NCBI RefSeq assembly: GCF_019075875.1 | Contig: NZ_JAHOOZ010000001.1 | Coordinates: forward strand, 992,001 to 1,056,000 | Length of the DNA stretch: 64,000 nucleotides | From: Novosphingobium sp. G106 | Lineage (GTDB): Bacteria > Pseudomonadota > Alphaproteobacteria > Sphingomonadales > Sphingomonadaceae | Reading direction: 5' to 3' | Part shown: in pieces, positions 35,892 to 46,743 of the stretch | Position numbering within the stretch: the stretch's first letter is position 1 | Layout: each line of letters opens with the position of its first letter | Translations under genes and position numbers: made by a program | The notes under the pieces: generated by a model | What the model saw: only the letters and a program-made list of their open reading frames with translations | The model's database searches: none | What the model was told of the DNA's origin: nothing

Positions 35892-35892
<1 letters not shown>
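35506..35892 (+). CDS. LprI/DUF1311-like exported protein
   Basis: A 128-residue protein with a short signal peptide (MIGALLLLAAAAAADENCG) and the DUF1311/lysozyme-inhibitor LprI pattern: PMNQCFYRAYERADAEM, LDRTYDKDPGYFDTLLAGQRAWLTYRDQQC, and a final Cys in LNSTCRITLTQER. The cysteines probably pair in the periplasm. It overlaps the YdcZ-like stop and its own stop overlaps the pccA start, an odd place for an envelope protein. Confidence 0.78.
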
Positions 35893-37913
<2,021 letters not shown>

Positions 37914-37920
37914 CGGGGTT

Positions 37921-37952
37921 CCGGCCGGGCGATGAGTGGACCGCCCGGCCGG
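37921..37952 (+). terminator. Strong hairpin after pccA
   Basis: CCGGCCGGGCG and CGCCCGGCCGG make a perfect 11-base stem with a 10-base loop, seven bases after the pccA stop at the end of the propionyl-CoA operon. There is no run of T after it, so termination may need Rho. Confidence 0.55.
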
Positions 37953-38018
37953 TACATCCGCGGTTCCAGCAATCCTTTGTAACACGACATTGCGCCGGTC
38001 CCGCCGTTAAGCGGCGGC

Positions 38019-38714
38019 ATGATTTCGCCTTCGCATCGAATCGTTGCCCTGTCGGCTGCCTTTGCCGCGCTCGCCTTCGGCTCGCCGTCGCATGCGGAAA
38101 CGAGCCAGGACGAGCAGGTCTGGCTGCAAATCGTCGCGCAGGGGCCGGTCGCGGGCAAGGTCGTCTACCTCGCCGAATTGCAGCCGCGCTTTGGTGATCG
38201 GGCCAAAGGCCTGTCGCAGATGGTGATCCGCGGCGCGGTCGGGGTGAAGATCAGCGATCGGGTGACGATTTACCAGGGCTACGCCAACGCACGTACACCG
38301 GTCGCGGGCCGGACCGACACGGTGGAAAACCGCTCGTTCCAGCAGATCAGCTGGGCACTCGGCAATCCCGGCGGCGTCGCGCTGACCTCGCGCACGCGGC
38401 TCGAGCAGCGCTGGTTCTCGACCGGCGATGAGGTTGGCTGGCGGCTGCGCGGATCGATTCGTGCGGCCGTGCCGGTACGAGCCGACGGCAAGATAAAGCT
38501 GATCGGATCGGTCGAAGTCTTCGTCGCGCTCGACGACACCGACTGGGGCGCGAGGAGCGGGCTCGACCGGGTGCGTGGCTTCGCCGGTGTCGAGCTGCCT
38601 TTCTCGGGTAAGTCGACCGTCGAACTGGGCTATCTGAACCAGTATGTGAACGGCGCGAATGGGCGCGATCAGATGGATCACGTCGCCGCGATCAACCTAG
38701 TGCTCCGTCCGTAA
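38019..38714 (+). CDS. DUF2490 outer-membrane protein
   Basis: A 231-residue exported protein: signal peptide MISPSHRIVALSAAFAALAF to SHAE, then about ten beta strands (VWLQIVAQGPV, VTIYQGYANARTPVAG, RTRLEQRWFSTGDEVGWRLRGSIR, VELGYLNQYVNG). This is the DUF2490 pattern of small barrels of unknown role. It stands alone between the pcc operon and a thioesterase gene. Confidence 0.82.
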   Translation: MISPSHRIVALSAAFAALAFGSPSHAETSQDEQVWLQIVAQGPVAGKVVYLAELQPRFGDRAKGLSQMVIRGAVGVKISDRVTIYQGYANARTPVAGRTDTVENRSFQQISWALGNPGGVALTSRTRLEQRWFSTGDEVGWRLRGSIRAAVPVRADGKIKLIGSVEVFVALDDTDWGARSGLDRVRGFAGVELPFSGKSTVELGYLNQYVNGANGRDQMDHVAAINLVLRP

Positions 38715-38760
38715 GGCCTCGCCCTTGCCGCGCGCCCGCCGGCCATGGCAAGGGCGCGCC

Positions 38761-39546
38761 ATGACCAAGACTTTTGCAGAATTACTGGCGCAAGCGACGG
38801 TGCTCGCCGACGGGATCGCCGTGAGCGTCCCCGAAACCTGGCACCAGGGCCGCACGGCCTACGGCGGCTTCTCGACCGCGCTGACTCTGGCGGCGGCGAT
38901 GAAGGTGGGCGGCGAACTGCCACCGCTGCGTTCGGCGCAGGTCTCCATGATCGCGCCCGTCTTCGGTGAGGTCGAGGTCCGAGCACGGCTCGTACGGCGT
39001 GGCCGCAATGCCGTTTGGATGGCGGCGGAGATTGTGCGGGAGGGCGAGGTGGCATTCACTGCCAGCTTCGTCTTCATGGGCCCGGTCGACAGCGCGCTGC
39101 ATATCAACGACCGCCCGGCGCCGACCGATCGGATCGCGCTGGCCGATGCCCGCAGCTTCGTCAACGAGCGCGGTCCGGCCTTCCTCTACAACCATTTCGA
39201 CGTGCGCTTCGCCCTGCCCAGGGGCGAGGACAAGCGGCCGGAGATGTGCTGGTGGGTGCGGGCGCGCGATCGTGCGGGGATCGACCCGATGGTCGAGCTC
39301 ATCCTCTGTGCCGATGCCCTGCCGCCCGGCGTGATGTCGCTGCTCACGCCGGCGACGCCTGTCTCGACGATGCAGTGGCAGGTCAACCTGCTGACCCCGG
39401 CGCCCAAGACCGAAGACGGCTGGTGGCTGCTGCGCTCGACCGGCGACTATGCGGAGCAGGGCTGCTCGAGCCAGCGCATGGCGATCTGGAACGCCGAGGG
39501 CGCGCCGATCCTGGCGGGCATGCAGTCGGTGGCGCTGTTTGGGTGA
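38761..39546 (+). CDS. Acyl-CoA thioesterase family protein (double hot-dog)
   Basis: A 261-residue protein with two hot-dog halves, as in TesB-like and 4HBT_3 proteins: TWHQGRTAYGGFSTALTLAAA at the start, then LRSAQVSMIAPVFGEVEVRARLVRRGRNAVWMAAEI, and WWLLRSTGDYAEQGCSSQRMAIWNAEG in the second half. These hydrolyse acyl-CoA to free acid. Chain length cannot be read from sequence. The ATG at 38761 begins the conserved region. Confidence 0.83.
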   Translation: MTKTFAELLAQATVLADGIAVSVPETWHQGRTAYGGFSTALTLAAAMKVGGELPPLRSAQVSMIAPVFGEVEVRARLVRRGRNAVWMAAEIVREGEVAFTASFVFMGPVDSALHINDRPAPTDRIALADARSFVNERGPAFLYNHFDVRFALPRGEDKRPEMCWWVRARDRAGIDPMVELILCADALPPGVMSLLTPATPVSTMQWQVNLLTPAPKTEDGWWLLRSTGDYAEQGCSSQRMAIWNAEGAPILAGMQSVALFG

Positions 39547-39549
39547 CCG

Positions 39550-39999
39550 TTACTGCGAACTGTCCAGAGTGATCTTGTCATCGTAGCGGAACGTCGCGGC
39601 CTGCCATGTTCCGCCCAGCTTGATGACGGTGAATATCCAGCGCGTGAGATACTTCTCGTGCTGGCAGATGTAGAGCCGGGTCTCCGCCCATGAGCCGGTC
39701 GCGGTCTTCTCGTTGAGCTGGCAATCGCCGAGGCGGCCGTAGGCGGCGAAAACGCCATCCGTCTGGACCACGACATATTCGAGTTCCGTCGTTTTTGCCC
39801 GCATCATGGCATTCGTCGCCATGTAGTCGGTGACCGCCTTTCTCGTCTGGCCGCTGCGTATCGCGGTGAAAAAGGGATCGATCAGCTTGTCGATCTGCGC
39901 GTCGTCGACTGCGCTCGGCGGCGGAGCCAGACTTGCCGCCGCGAAAGCGGGTGACTGCCAGAGACAGGCAGCAAGCAGGGCCGCGGCGCGAAATTTCAT
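39550..39999 (-). CDS. Exported hypothetical protein
   Basis: A 149-residue protein with a signal peptide (MKFRAAALLAACLWQSPAFA) and a compact domain (DKLIDPFFTAIRSGQTRKAV to WTFVIKL-like strands ending FRYDDKITLDSSQ). The pattern resembles small NTF2-like stress proteins of sphingomonads, but I do not assign it. GGGGGAA lies before the ATG. It converges on the thioesterase gene three bases away. Confidence 0.7.
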   Translation of the reverse strand: MKFRAAALLAACLWQSPAFAAASLAPPPSAVDDAQIDKLIDPFFTAIRSGQTRKAVTDYMATNAMMRAKTTELEYVVVQTDGVFAAYGRLGDCQLNEKTATGSWAETRLYICQHEKYLTRWIFTVIKLGGTWQAATFRYDDKITLDSSQ

Positions 40000-40120
40000 G
40001 GACGTTCCCCCCCTAGATAACGACGCGCTTTGTTGCTGTCCGACGAGCGGGACGCAAGTGGCAAATCCGGAACTGCGAGTGTTGCCTTGTCTGGCTAAGC
40101 ACACGCCCCATTTGGAAAGT

Positions 40121-40558
40121 ATGACCTCGACCATCTGGACCATCGGTTACGAGCAGGCAACCATCGAGCGCGTGATTACCGCCCTGCGCGAGGCGGGGAC
40201 CGAGGTGCTTGCCGACATCCGCTACCTGCCGTTGTCGCGCCGTCCGGGCTTCTCCAAGTCGGCCCTGGCGGCGGCGGCGCGCGAGGCGGGGATCGATTAT
40301 CGGCACATCAAGCCGCTGGGCACGCCGGCCGAGGGGCGGGCAGCCGCGCGGCGCGGGGACCATCCCGAACTTGCCAGGGTCTATGCCGGCCAGCTCGAAT
40401 TGCCCGAGGCTCTGGCCGCCATGGCCGAACTGCGCGACCTTGCGGGCGAGAAACGCGTGGCGCTGCTCTGTTATGAGCGCGAAGCCAGCGAATGCCATCG
40501 CAGCCTGCTCATCGAGGCGCTGCTGGCGGACTTCGCCGTGGTCGATCTCAAGCCCTAG
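40121..40558 (+). CDS. DUF488 family protein
   Basis: A 145-residue protein with the full DUF488 pattern: MTSTIWTIGYEQATIERVITALREAGTEVLADIRYLPLSRRPGFSKSAL, then YRHIKPLGTP and VALLCYEREASECHRSLL with the conserved Cys and His. The function of DUF488 is unsettled. The end overlaps the convergent peptide-transporter gene by 11 bases. Confidence 0.88.
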   Translation: MTSTIWTIGYEQATIERVITALREAGTEVLADIRYLPLSRRPGFSKSALAAAAREAGIDYRHIKPLGTPAEGRAAARRGDHPELARVYAGQLELPEALAAMAELRDLAGEKRVALLCYEREASECHRSLLIEALLADFAVVDLKP

Positions 40559-41942
40559 CCTCATCCGAAAAGCGATGCGACAGGAACAGCTTGAATAGCA
40601 CGAAGGCCACCAGCCCGACGACCGCGGCGCCGACGTGGACCAGCCAGAACTGTTCTATCGGCATCGTCGAATACCAGCCGCCGACCTTGCCCACGACGTA
40701 GTTGGCGAGGAAGAAGGACAGGTAGTAGATGCCCACCGAGGTCGCCGCGAGCTTGCGCGGTGCGATCTTGGTCACCAGCGCGAGGCTAACCGGGAGAACG
40801 TGGCCGAAGCCCATGCTGTTGAAGAAGTGGAACAGCACCGGCCAAAGCAGGCCGACCTTGCCCGACCCCGCCGTCAGCGCCGCCATGTAGAGGCATAGCG
40901 CGCCCACGACGGTGAAAACGCTGCCGATGACCAGCTTGCCAAGCTCGTCCGGCTCCGGCCGGCCGCTGTCACCATACCACTTCCAGAACCAGGTGATGCC
41001 GACGAGCGTGACGAAGCTCATCGCCGAATCGAGCGTGATCATCCAGCTCGTCGGCACTTTCATGCCGAGGAAAGTAAGATCGAAATGCTGATCGGCCCAG
41101 ACGAGATAGGCGTTGAAGATCTCCTGGTTGGGCAGGAGCGACACCGCCAGCGCCGGCACCAGCACGAGGAGTGCGGCGATGCGCGCGCCATCGCCTTTCT
41201 CGAAGCTAGGCTCCTCGATCCGCGCCGTTGCCGGGCGGTCGCGCTTGTCGATCGGCAGGTGGGGTCTGGCCTTCAGATAGAGCAGCAGGCCCAGCACCAT
41301 GACTACGCCCGCGCAGCCGAAGCCATAGTGCCAGCCGACATTCTCGCCGAGCGTCCCGGAGATCAGCGGTGCGACGATCACGCTCACCTGGATGGCGATG
41401 TAGAAGATCTGGAAGGCCATCGCGCGGCGCAGGTCGTCGGGCCCATAAAGCTCGCCCACCTGCGTCGCGATATTGCCCTTGAACAGGCCGACGCCGACGA
41501 TCAGGCAGAGCAGGGCCAGCAGGAAGGCCGGCTGGATCGCCATCAGGAAATGGCCGAGCGACATGATGAGGCCGCCGGCGACCAAAGCGCCGCGCCGCCC
41601 CAGCCATTTGTCGGCCAGAATGCCGCCCAGGATCGGCGTCAGATAGACGAGCGCCGTGTAGTTGCCGAAGATGTCCGAAGCGAGCGGCTGACCCGTCTTG
41701 CCGCCGTACCAGTTCTGCTGCAGCCAGCCGAGGCCGAGCACGCTGCCGGAATGCTCGGGCAACAGCAGGTAGTTGACCATGTAGAGCGTGAGCAGCGTCT
41801 GCATCGAATAGTACGAGAAACGCTCGCATCCCTCGACGAAGGCAAGGTAGCCGAGGCCTTTGGGATGGCCGAGAAAGGCGCGGTCGTGGTCCGGGGCGGC
41901 CTGAGGAAGTTCTATGTCAGGCGTAGCTTCGGCAACGGTCAA
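40548..41942 (-). CDS. Proton-dependent oligopeptide transporter (POT/PTR2 family)
   Basis: A 464-residue inner-membrane carrier with 12 or more helices. The POT proton-coupling motif E-x-x-E-R-F-x-Y-Y is in FVEGCERFSYYSMQTLLTLYM. TPILGGILADKWLGRR follows, then GLFKGNIATQVGELYG, and FYIAIQVSVIVAPLISGTLGE stands where most POT proteins have F-Y-x-x-I-N-x-G. The loss of that Asn/Gly pair is an oddity and may alter specificity. It imports di- and tripeptides with protons in known members. Confidence 0.88.
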   Translation of the reverse strand: MTVAEATPDIELPQAAPDHDRAFLGHPKGLGYLAFVEGCERFSYYSMQTLLTLYMVNYLLLPEHSGSVLGLGWLQQNWYGGKTGQPLASDIFGNYTALVYLTPILGGILADKWLGRRGALVAGGLIMSLGHFLMAIQPAFLLALLCLIVGVGLFKGNIATQVGELYGPDDLRRAMAFQIFYIAIQVSVIVAPLISGTLGENVGWHYGFGCAGVVMVLGLLLYLKARPHLPIDKRDRPATARIEEPSFEKGDGARIAALLVLVPALAVSLLPNQEIFNAYLVWADQHFDLTFLGMKVPTSWMITLDSAMSFVTLVGITWFWKWYGDSGRPEPDELGKLVIGSVFTVVGALCLYMAALTAGSGKVGLLWPVLFHFFNSMGFGHVLPVSLALVTKIAPRKLAATSVGIYYLSFFLANYVVGKVGGWYSTMPIEQFWLVHVGAAVVGLVAFVLFKLFLSHRFSDEARA

Positions 41943-42003
41943 TGCGGTCTCCCGAGTTTAATTGCTTACATGTCTGTTAGCAATTTGCCGTCGGACGGCA
42001 AGC

Positions 42004-43623
42004 TCAATCGCGCCCGTGCTTGCCGCCGCCGCCGCCACCGCCGCCTCCGCGATCGTTGCGTGCTTGCTGCGGCGCCGCCGCCTGCTGACGCTGGGCGTGC
42101 TGCTGTTCACGCTGGGCCATTGCCTGCTGCTGCCGCTGCGCGTGTTGCTGCTCGCGTTGGGCACTCATCTGCTGTTGGCGCTGAGCGCGTTGCTGTTCGC
42201 GTTGCGCGCTCATCTCCTGCTGGCGTTGGGCACGTTGCTGTTCTCGCTGAGCGCCCACCTGCTGCTGGCGTCCGGCACGCTGCTGCTCGCGTTGAGCGAC
42301 CATCTGCTGCTGCCGCTGGGAGCGTTGTTGCTCGCGTTCGGCTCCCATCTGCCGCTGACGTTCTGCACGTTGCTGGTCACGCTGGACGACCAACTGTTGC
42401 TGGCGCTGGGCACCCATCTGCTGCTGACGTTGTGCGCGTTGCTGGTCGCGCTTCGCCAACATCTGCTGTCCGCGTTCGGTGCGCTGCTGTTCGCGCTGGG
42501 CGAGCATCTCTTGACCGCGCTGGCCGCGCTGCTGCCGCTGAGCAAAGCTCTGTTGCTCGCGCTGATCGCGCGGGCTGGCCATCTGCCGGCCGCCTCGACC
42601 ATGTTCGTCAGCCTGTCTGGCGGCGAAGAATGCCGAGCGTCGACTGTCCTCCTGCTGCTGGAACCGGTGCGGATCGGACTGCCGGTCCTGCTGGAATCGT
42701 TGCCCGCCGTGCATTTCCCGGCGATCCAGGTTCCGCTGCTGCGATGCCTCGGCGAACTGCGACCGACCACGCCGATCACTGCGCGCCAAGGAGGGCTCCT
42801 GGCGGAAGCCGCGGCGCTGGAAGTCATCGAACTGGCGCGCCATCACGGTGCGGGCCGCGCGCTCCTGGCGCCAATGCGAACCCTGCTGGTCGCGGGTGCG
42901 GTCGTGATAGTTCGACCAGGCTGGATTGTTCCTGCGCCGCGATTCCCAGATAGCGTTCGACCGCTCGATCTGCCTACGCTGCGCCGCCCAGTTGGCGCCG
43001 ATCACGCCGCGCCGGTCGTCGCGCGCCGCAGCGCGAAGCTCGCGGCCGCGCACGAAGTAACGGCCGGCATAGTCCCACCGCTCGCCGTAGCGGTCGCGTG
43101 GCAGCGGGCGGCCGTAGTTGTCGTAGATAACGACGAGCGAGGGGCCGTCGTAGGCGTAGCTGTAGTAGTTATCGCGCACGAGATAGGGCGTGTCGTAGCC
43201 CGGCTCGTAGTAGTAATAACGGTAGCCGTCGTCGACGGGCTCGAGATAGACGGTCGAGCCGTCATACCCCTCCCAACCCCAGGGGCTGACGTCATCGTAG
43301 TCGAAGGCGTAGTCGGGCGGGGCGTCGAAGTACGCATCGTCGTAGTAGGCGGCGCGGTCGAGGTACGCGTAGTCGTCGTAATCGTTCGCCAGGTGGCCCA
43401 GCGCCGGTCGCGGTGCCCGCGGTAGCGCGCCGACATCGGGCGCGGCGATCAGCGGCGTGGCCGGGCCGGGCTCGAGCGGCATGGAGGACGGCAAAGGCGG
43501 CAGTTGCGCCTCGCTGAGGGCGGAATAGCTTTGCTCGCTGCGCGGCGACTGGCTGCATCCGGCAAGTATCACGAGCCCGGCGATGCAGGAGCCGGCGAGG
43601 GCTTTGCTGAGGATCGTCTTCAT
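42004..43623 (-). CDS. Gln/Arg-repeat lipoprotein
   Basis: A 539-residue protein with a lipoprotein signal peptide (MKTILSKALAGSCIAGLVILAGC, acylated Cys23). Residues 80-170 are very rich in Tyr and Asp (AYYDDAYFDAPPDYAFDYDD, DDGYRYYYYEPGYD). The middle is Arg/Gln-rich, residues 373-514 are tandem QREQQRAQRQQQM units and the end is a poly-Gly tract with KHGRD. It is probably anchored in the outer membrane, with a strongly basic low-complexity arm in the periplasm or outside. No RcnB-like or other known domain can be assigned with confidence. Confidence 0.75.
   Translation of the reverse strand: MKTILSKALAGSCIAGLVILAGCSQSPRSEQSYSALSEAQLPPLPSSMPLEPGPATPLIAAPDVGALPRAPRPALGHLANDYDDYAYLDRAAYYDDAYFDAPPDYAFDYDDVSPWGWEGYDGSTVYLEPVDDGYRYYYYEPGYDTPYLVRDNYYSYAYDGPSLVVIYDNYGRPLPRDRYGERWDYAGRYFVRGRELRAAARDDRRGVIGANWAAQRRQIERSNAIWESRRRNNPAWSNYHDRTRDQQGSHWRQERAARTVMARQFDDFQRRGFRQEPSLARSDRRGRSQFAEASQQRNLDRREMHGGQRFQQDRQSDPHRFQQQEDSRRSAFFAARQADEHGRGGRQMASPRDQREQQSFAQRQQRGQRGQEMLAQREQQRTERGQQMLAKRDQQRAQRQQQMGAQRQQQLVVQRDQQRAERQRQMGAEREQQRSQRQQQMVAQREQQRAGRQQQVGAQREQQRAQRQQEMSAQREQQRAQRQQQMSAQREQQHAQRQQQAMAQREQQHAQRQQAAAPQQARNDRGGGGGGGGGKHGRD
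42082..42507 (-). repeat. Coding tandem repeat, 45-base unit, about ten copies
   Basis: The array encodes nine full and one short 15-residue unit of the form M-S-A-Q-R-E-Q-Q-R-A-Q-R-Q-Q-Q. Units nearest the C-terminal end are the most alike. It keeps the reading frame throughout, so unit number can change without breaking the gene. Confidence 0.85.
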
Positions 43624-43881
43624 GGCTTCGTTAACTCTCGATAATTGGTTTTGTGCCTAATTTAACGCTTTGGTTAACGCGTTGGCGCTGAATAGGCCGT
43701 GGCTGCGCGGCTTAGCCTGCGTTCATCTTGGCGCGCTTCATCGTGAACAAGCCACGACTGGCCCGAGCTTCGATACGGGAGCCGGCGTTTTGCCCGTTGG
43801 CAGCCCGCCGCGAACCATGCGATTGACGTGCCTCGAATTGAACGGGATGCGCTGGGACGCATCGTTTTTGGGAGACGCCAT
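43624..43881. other. Intergenic region between lipoprotein and SDR genes
   Basis: A 258-base divergent gap. The half next to the lipoprotein gene is AT-rich (TTAACTCTCGATAATTGG and GGTTAACGCG), suggesting its promoter. No gene or strong dyad is visible. Confidence 0.4.
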
Positions 43882-44634
43882 ATGGGCCGGTTGGACGGAA
43901 AAGTGGCAGTAGTCACGGGTTGCAGCCAGGGTATCGGTCTTGCCATCGCTGAAGTCTTCGCCCGCGAGGGCGCGGGGCTGGTAATCTCGGCACGGCGCGG
44001 CGACGTGCTCGACGAGAACGCGCGGCAGCTCGAAGCCGGCGGGGCGAAAGTCGTGGCGGTAGAGGCGGACGTCGCCAAGCGTGAAGACGCCAACCGCACC
44101 ATAGCCGCGGCGATCGAATATTTCGGTCGGCTCGACATTCTGGTCAACAATGCCCAGGCGACCAGGCAGGCGCTGGTCGAGAACATCACCGACGAGGCGA
44201 TCGAACTGACGCTCGGCTCCGGTCTGCTCGGCACGCTTTACCACATGCAGGCGGCCTTTCCGCATCTCAAGGAGCGCGGCGGGTCGGTGATCAACTTCGG
44301 CACGCGCCAGGGGATCTACGGCGAGCCGGGCGACGGCATCTACGGCGCGGGCAAGGAAGGCATCCGCGCCCTGTCGCGCTCGGCGGCTCGCGAGTGGGGC
44401 CAGTTCGGCATCCGCGTCAACGTGATCAATCCCGCGGCGATGAGCCCGGGCGCCGCCAAGTTCTTCGCCGAGAACCCTGAGCGCGGGCAGCAGTACATGG
44501 ACGCGATCGCGCTGCGCCGTTTCGGCGATCCCGCCGGCGACATCGCCCCGATCGCGGTGTTCCTCGCGAGCGAGGATGGGCGCTATCTGACCGGCCAGAC
44601 GCTCAACGCCGATGGCGGGCAGGTGATGCTCTAG
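43882..44634 (+). CDS. SDR-family oxidoreductase
   Basis: A 250-residue classical short-chain dehydrogenase: VVTGCSQGIGLAIAE for NAD(P), ILVNNAQATRQ, and the active Y-x-x-x-K in GIYGAGKEG. The partner serine seems to be replaced: the segment reads SVINFGTRQGIYGEPGDG where most have S-S or T-S. The tail is LTGQTLNADGGQVML. GGGAG lies before ATG 43882. The substrate is unknown. Confidence 0.87.
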   Translation: MGRLDGKVAVVTGCSQGIGLAIAEVFAREGAGLVISARRGDVLDENARQLEAGGAKVVAVEADVAKREDANRTIAAAIEYFGRLDILVNNAQATRQALVENITDEAIELTLGSGLLGTLYHMQAAFPHLKERGGSVINFGTRQGIYGEPGDGIYGAGKEGIRALSRSAAREWGQFGIRVNVINPAAMSPGAAKFFAENPERGQQYMDAIALRRFGDPAGDIAPIAVFLASEDGRYLTGQTLNADGGQVML

Positions 44635-45005
44635 CGCGGGTGGAGGCCGGCCAGGGCGATCCCGGCGAGGTTCTGCGCGCGTTTGACGTAGCGGATTAGC
44701 GGCGGGCTGCCGCCGGCGAGTTCGCGGAAGGATTCGAGGTGGTTTGCCGCCGAGCCGCGGCATTTCACGGTGCCGTTGGCCGGTCCGATCACCGCGACTG
44801 CATCGCCGAGCAAGACGAAGTCGGTGCCGAGTGTCCGGGCGATGCGCAAGGCATGGATCAGCGCCAGCCATTCGGCGTCGCCATTGGTGCCCTGGCCGAG
44901 GTCGCGGAACAGGTGCGTCTGCCCGGCCGCGAGCACCGCGACCTCGATCGGGCCGGGATTGGGCCGGCAGCCGCCGTCGAAGAAGACCTTTACGCGGGAG
45001 GGCAT
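44631..45005 (-). CDS. RNase H-like protein, possibly without activity
   Basis: A 124-residue RNase H-fold protein, shorter than RNase HI. The first three acidic residues are present (VFFDGGCRPNPGP, GDAEWLALIHAL and LLGDAVAVI). In the fourth position, where active enzymes have N-x-x-A-D-x-L-A, it reads QNLAGIALAGL, so that Asp is missing. It may bind RNA/DNA hybrids without cutting. It converges with the SDR and overlaps it by four bases. Confidence 0.7.
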   Translation of the reverse strand: MPSRVKVFFDGGCRPNPGPIEVAVLAAGQTHLFRDLGQGTNGDAEWLALIHALRIARTLGTDFVLLGDAVAVIGPANGTVKCRGSAANHLESFRELAGGSPPLIRYVKRAQNLAGIALAGLHPR

Positions 45006-45046
45006 GTTCGGGCTTGCGATCTTCGGCTGATGGGCGATGAGGGACC

Positions 45047-45640
45047 ATGTCGCGGCTGATCCTGTTCAACAAGCCTTTCAACGTGCTCTGCCAGTTCACC
45101 GACAGAGGCAATGCGGGCTCGGCGCGGCAGACGCTGTCGGACTTCATCGACGTGCCGGGCGTCTATCCGGCGGGGCGGCTCGATCTCGACAGCGAGGGGC
45201 TCTTGCTGCTGACCGACGACGGCCGGCTGCAGGCGCGGATCGCCGATCCCAAGTACAAGACGGCCAAGACCTATCTCGTACAGGTGGAAGGCGATGCCGG
45301 CGAGGACAGCCTGGCGGCGCTGTGTAAGGGCGTCCGCCTGAAGGACGGACTGACGCTCCCGGCCGAGGCCGAACGCATTGACGACCCCGCGCTCTGGCCA
45401 CGCGACCCGCCGGTGCGCTTCCGCAAGAGCGTGCCCGACTGTTGGCTCAAGCTGACGATCCGCGAGGGCCGCAACCGCCAGGTCCGCCGGATGACCGCGG
45501 CGGTCGGCCATCCGACCTTGCGGCTGGTGCGCTGGCGGATCGGCGACTGGGGTCTCGACGGGATCGCGCCGGGGGAATGGCGCGAGGTCGCGGTCGAGAC
45601 GCTCAGTCCGGCTGGTCGAAGGCCACGCTTCCCTGGTTGA
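45047..45640 (+). CDS. rluE: RluE-like 23S rRNA pseudouridine synthase
   Basis: A 197-residue RsuA/RluE-branch enzyme without an S4 domain. It shows [16 protein letters not shown], the catalytic aspartate in [19 protein letters not shown], and [27 protein letters not shown]. In E. coli RluE makes pseudouridine 2457 in 23S rRNA. It overlaps the convergent roxA gene by 38 bases; both modify the large ribosomal subunit. Confidence 0.88.
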   Translation: MSRLILFNKPFNVLCQFTDRGNAGSARQTLSDFIDVPGVYPAGRLDLDSEGLLLLTDDGRLQARIADPKYKTAKTYLVQVEGDAGEDSLAALCKGVRLKDGLTLPAEAERIDDPALWPRDPPVRFRKSVPDCWLKLTIREGRNRQVRRMTAAVGHPTLRLVRWRIGDWGLDGIAPGEWREVAVETLSPAGRRPRFPG

Positions 45641-46742
45641 ACAGCGTCGCGAGCAATTCCATTGCCGCGTCCGATTGCAGCAGGTCGGGGGTGACCGTCA
45701 GGCGGTCCTGCGCGCAAATGCTTTCGGCCAAGGCCGTTATGTCGGGGCCATAGTCGAAGCTTTCCCCGTCGACGAACAGGAGCCCCGACCGGACGAAGGA
45801 AAAACGGCTGGCGGGATTGCGGCATAGTGTGCCGTCCCTGGCCAGTTGCTCCCGCAGTTCCTCGACGGTGATCGGTTCTTCGGGCGTCCAGTCGACATCG
45901 GGATATTTGCGCGCCGAGGTGTACGTACCGAACCATCGCGCGAAGGCTTGCTGGTCGCCCAGCTTTTCCGCGATCATCGCTTGAAGCCGGTCGAGCGCTT
46001 GCGGTCCGATCTCGCCCGGGTTCGCCTGAGCGGTGAGGTCCAGGTCGCCGTAGCGGTCGTCCTCATCCAGTCCGGCCAGCACATGGTCGCACCAGTGCGC
46101 GATCAGCTCGCTGCGCGACGGGGCGCGGAAGCCTATCGAATAGGTCATGCAGTCGTCGCCGACTGCGACGCCGTTGTGCGCAACGCCGGGTGGGACGTAG
46201 AGGATGTCGCCGGGTTCGAGCACCCATTCCTCGGTCGGCGTGAACTCGGCCAACAGCCGCAAGTCATCGTGCGCCAGCAGCTCGGTTGCGGCGTCGCACG
46301 TGCTGCCAATCTGCCACCGGCGCTGTCCAAGGCCCTGGATCAGGAACACATCGTACTGGTCGAAATGCGGCCCGACGCCGCCGCCATCGCTGGCGTAACT
46401 GACCATCACGTCGTCGATCCGCCAGTTGGGCACGAAGCGGAACGGCGCGATCAGCGCGGCGACTTCGGGAACGTGGTGGTCGACCGCCTGGACCAGCAAT
46501 GTCCAGGGGTGCTTGCCGAGCTTGCCGAAGCGTGATTCGTCGAAAGGCCCGTGCTCGGCTTTCCACTGCTTGGGAGTGCGGCGGACCAGCCGCGCCTCGT
46601 TACCGTCTTCGCAGGCAAGGCCCGCCAGTTCGTCAGGCTCGAGCGGATTGGTCCAGGCTGCCCACGGGTTGCGGATCAGCAGCGGATGCTTCTGCCAGTA
46701 GTCGCGCAGGAACGTGTCGGCGTCGAACCGGGCCAGCTCCAT
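45603..46742 (-). CDS. roxA: Ribosomal protein uL16 arginine hydroxylase, RoxA/YcfD family
   Basis: A 379-residue JmjC/cupin Fe(II)/2-oxoglutarate oxygenase. Iron ligands are His and Asp in [18 protein letters not shown] and His in [16 protein letters not shown]. The N-terminal [18 protein letters not shown] is typical of YcfD, which hydroxylates an arginine of uL16. It starts one base after aroB and is the last gene of aroK-aroB-roxA. Confidence 0.9.
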   Translation of the reverse strand: MELARFDADTFLRDYWQKHPLLIRNPWAAWTNPLEPDELAGLACEDGNEARLVRRTPKQWKAEHGPFDESRFGKLGKHPWTLLVQAVDHHVPEVAALIAPFRFVPNWRIDDVMVSYASDGGGVGPHFDQYDVFLIQGLGQRRWQIGSTCDAATELLAHDDLRLLAEFTPTEEWVLEPGDILYVPPGVAHNGVAVGDDCMTYSIGFRAPSRSELIAHWCDHVLAGLDEDDRYGDLDLTAQANPGEIGPQALDRLQAMIAEKLGDQQAFARWFGTYTSARKYPDVDWTPEEPITVEELREQLARDGTLCRNPASRFSFVRSGLLFVDGESFDYGPDITALAESICAQDRLTVTPDLLQSDAAMELLATLFNQGSVAFDQPD

Positions 46743-46743
46743 G

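Noticed and set aside
42082..42507. Regular repeats as a possible CRISPR array
   Set aside because: Unit length is a strict 45 bases with no unique spacers and the array is in frame inside a protein.
41962..43425. Leu/Val-rich membrane-like frame opposite the Gln/Arg lipoprotein
   Set aside because: CAG/CGC repeats read backwards give Leu and Ala codons, so hydrophobic repeats arise automatically; no ribosome site.
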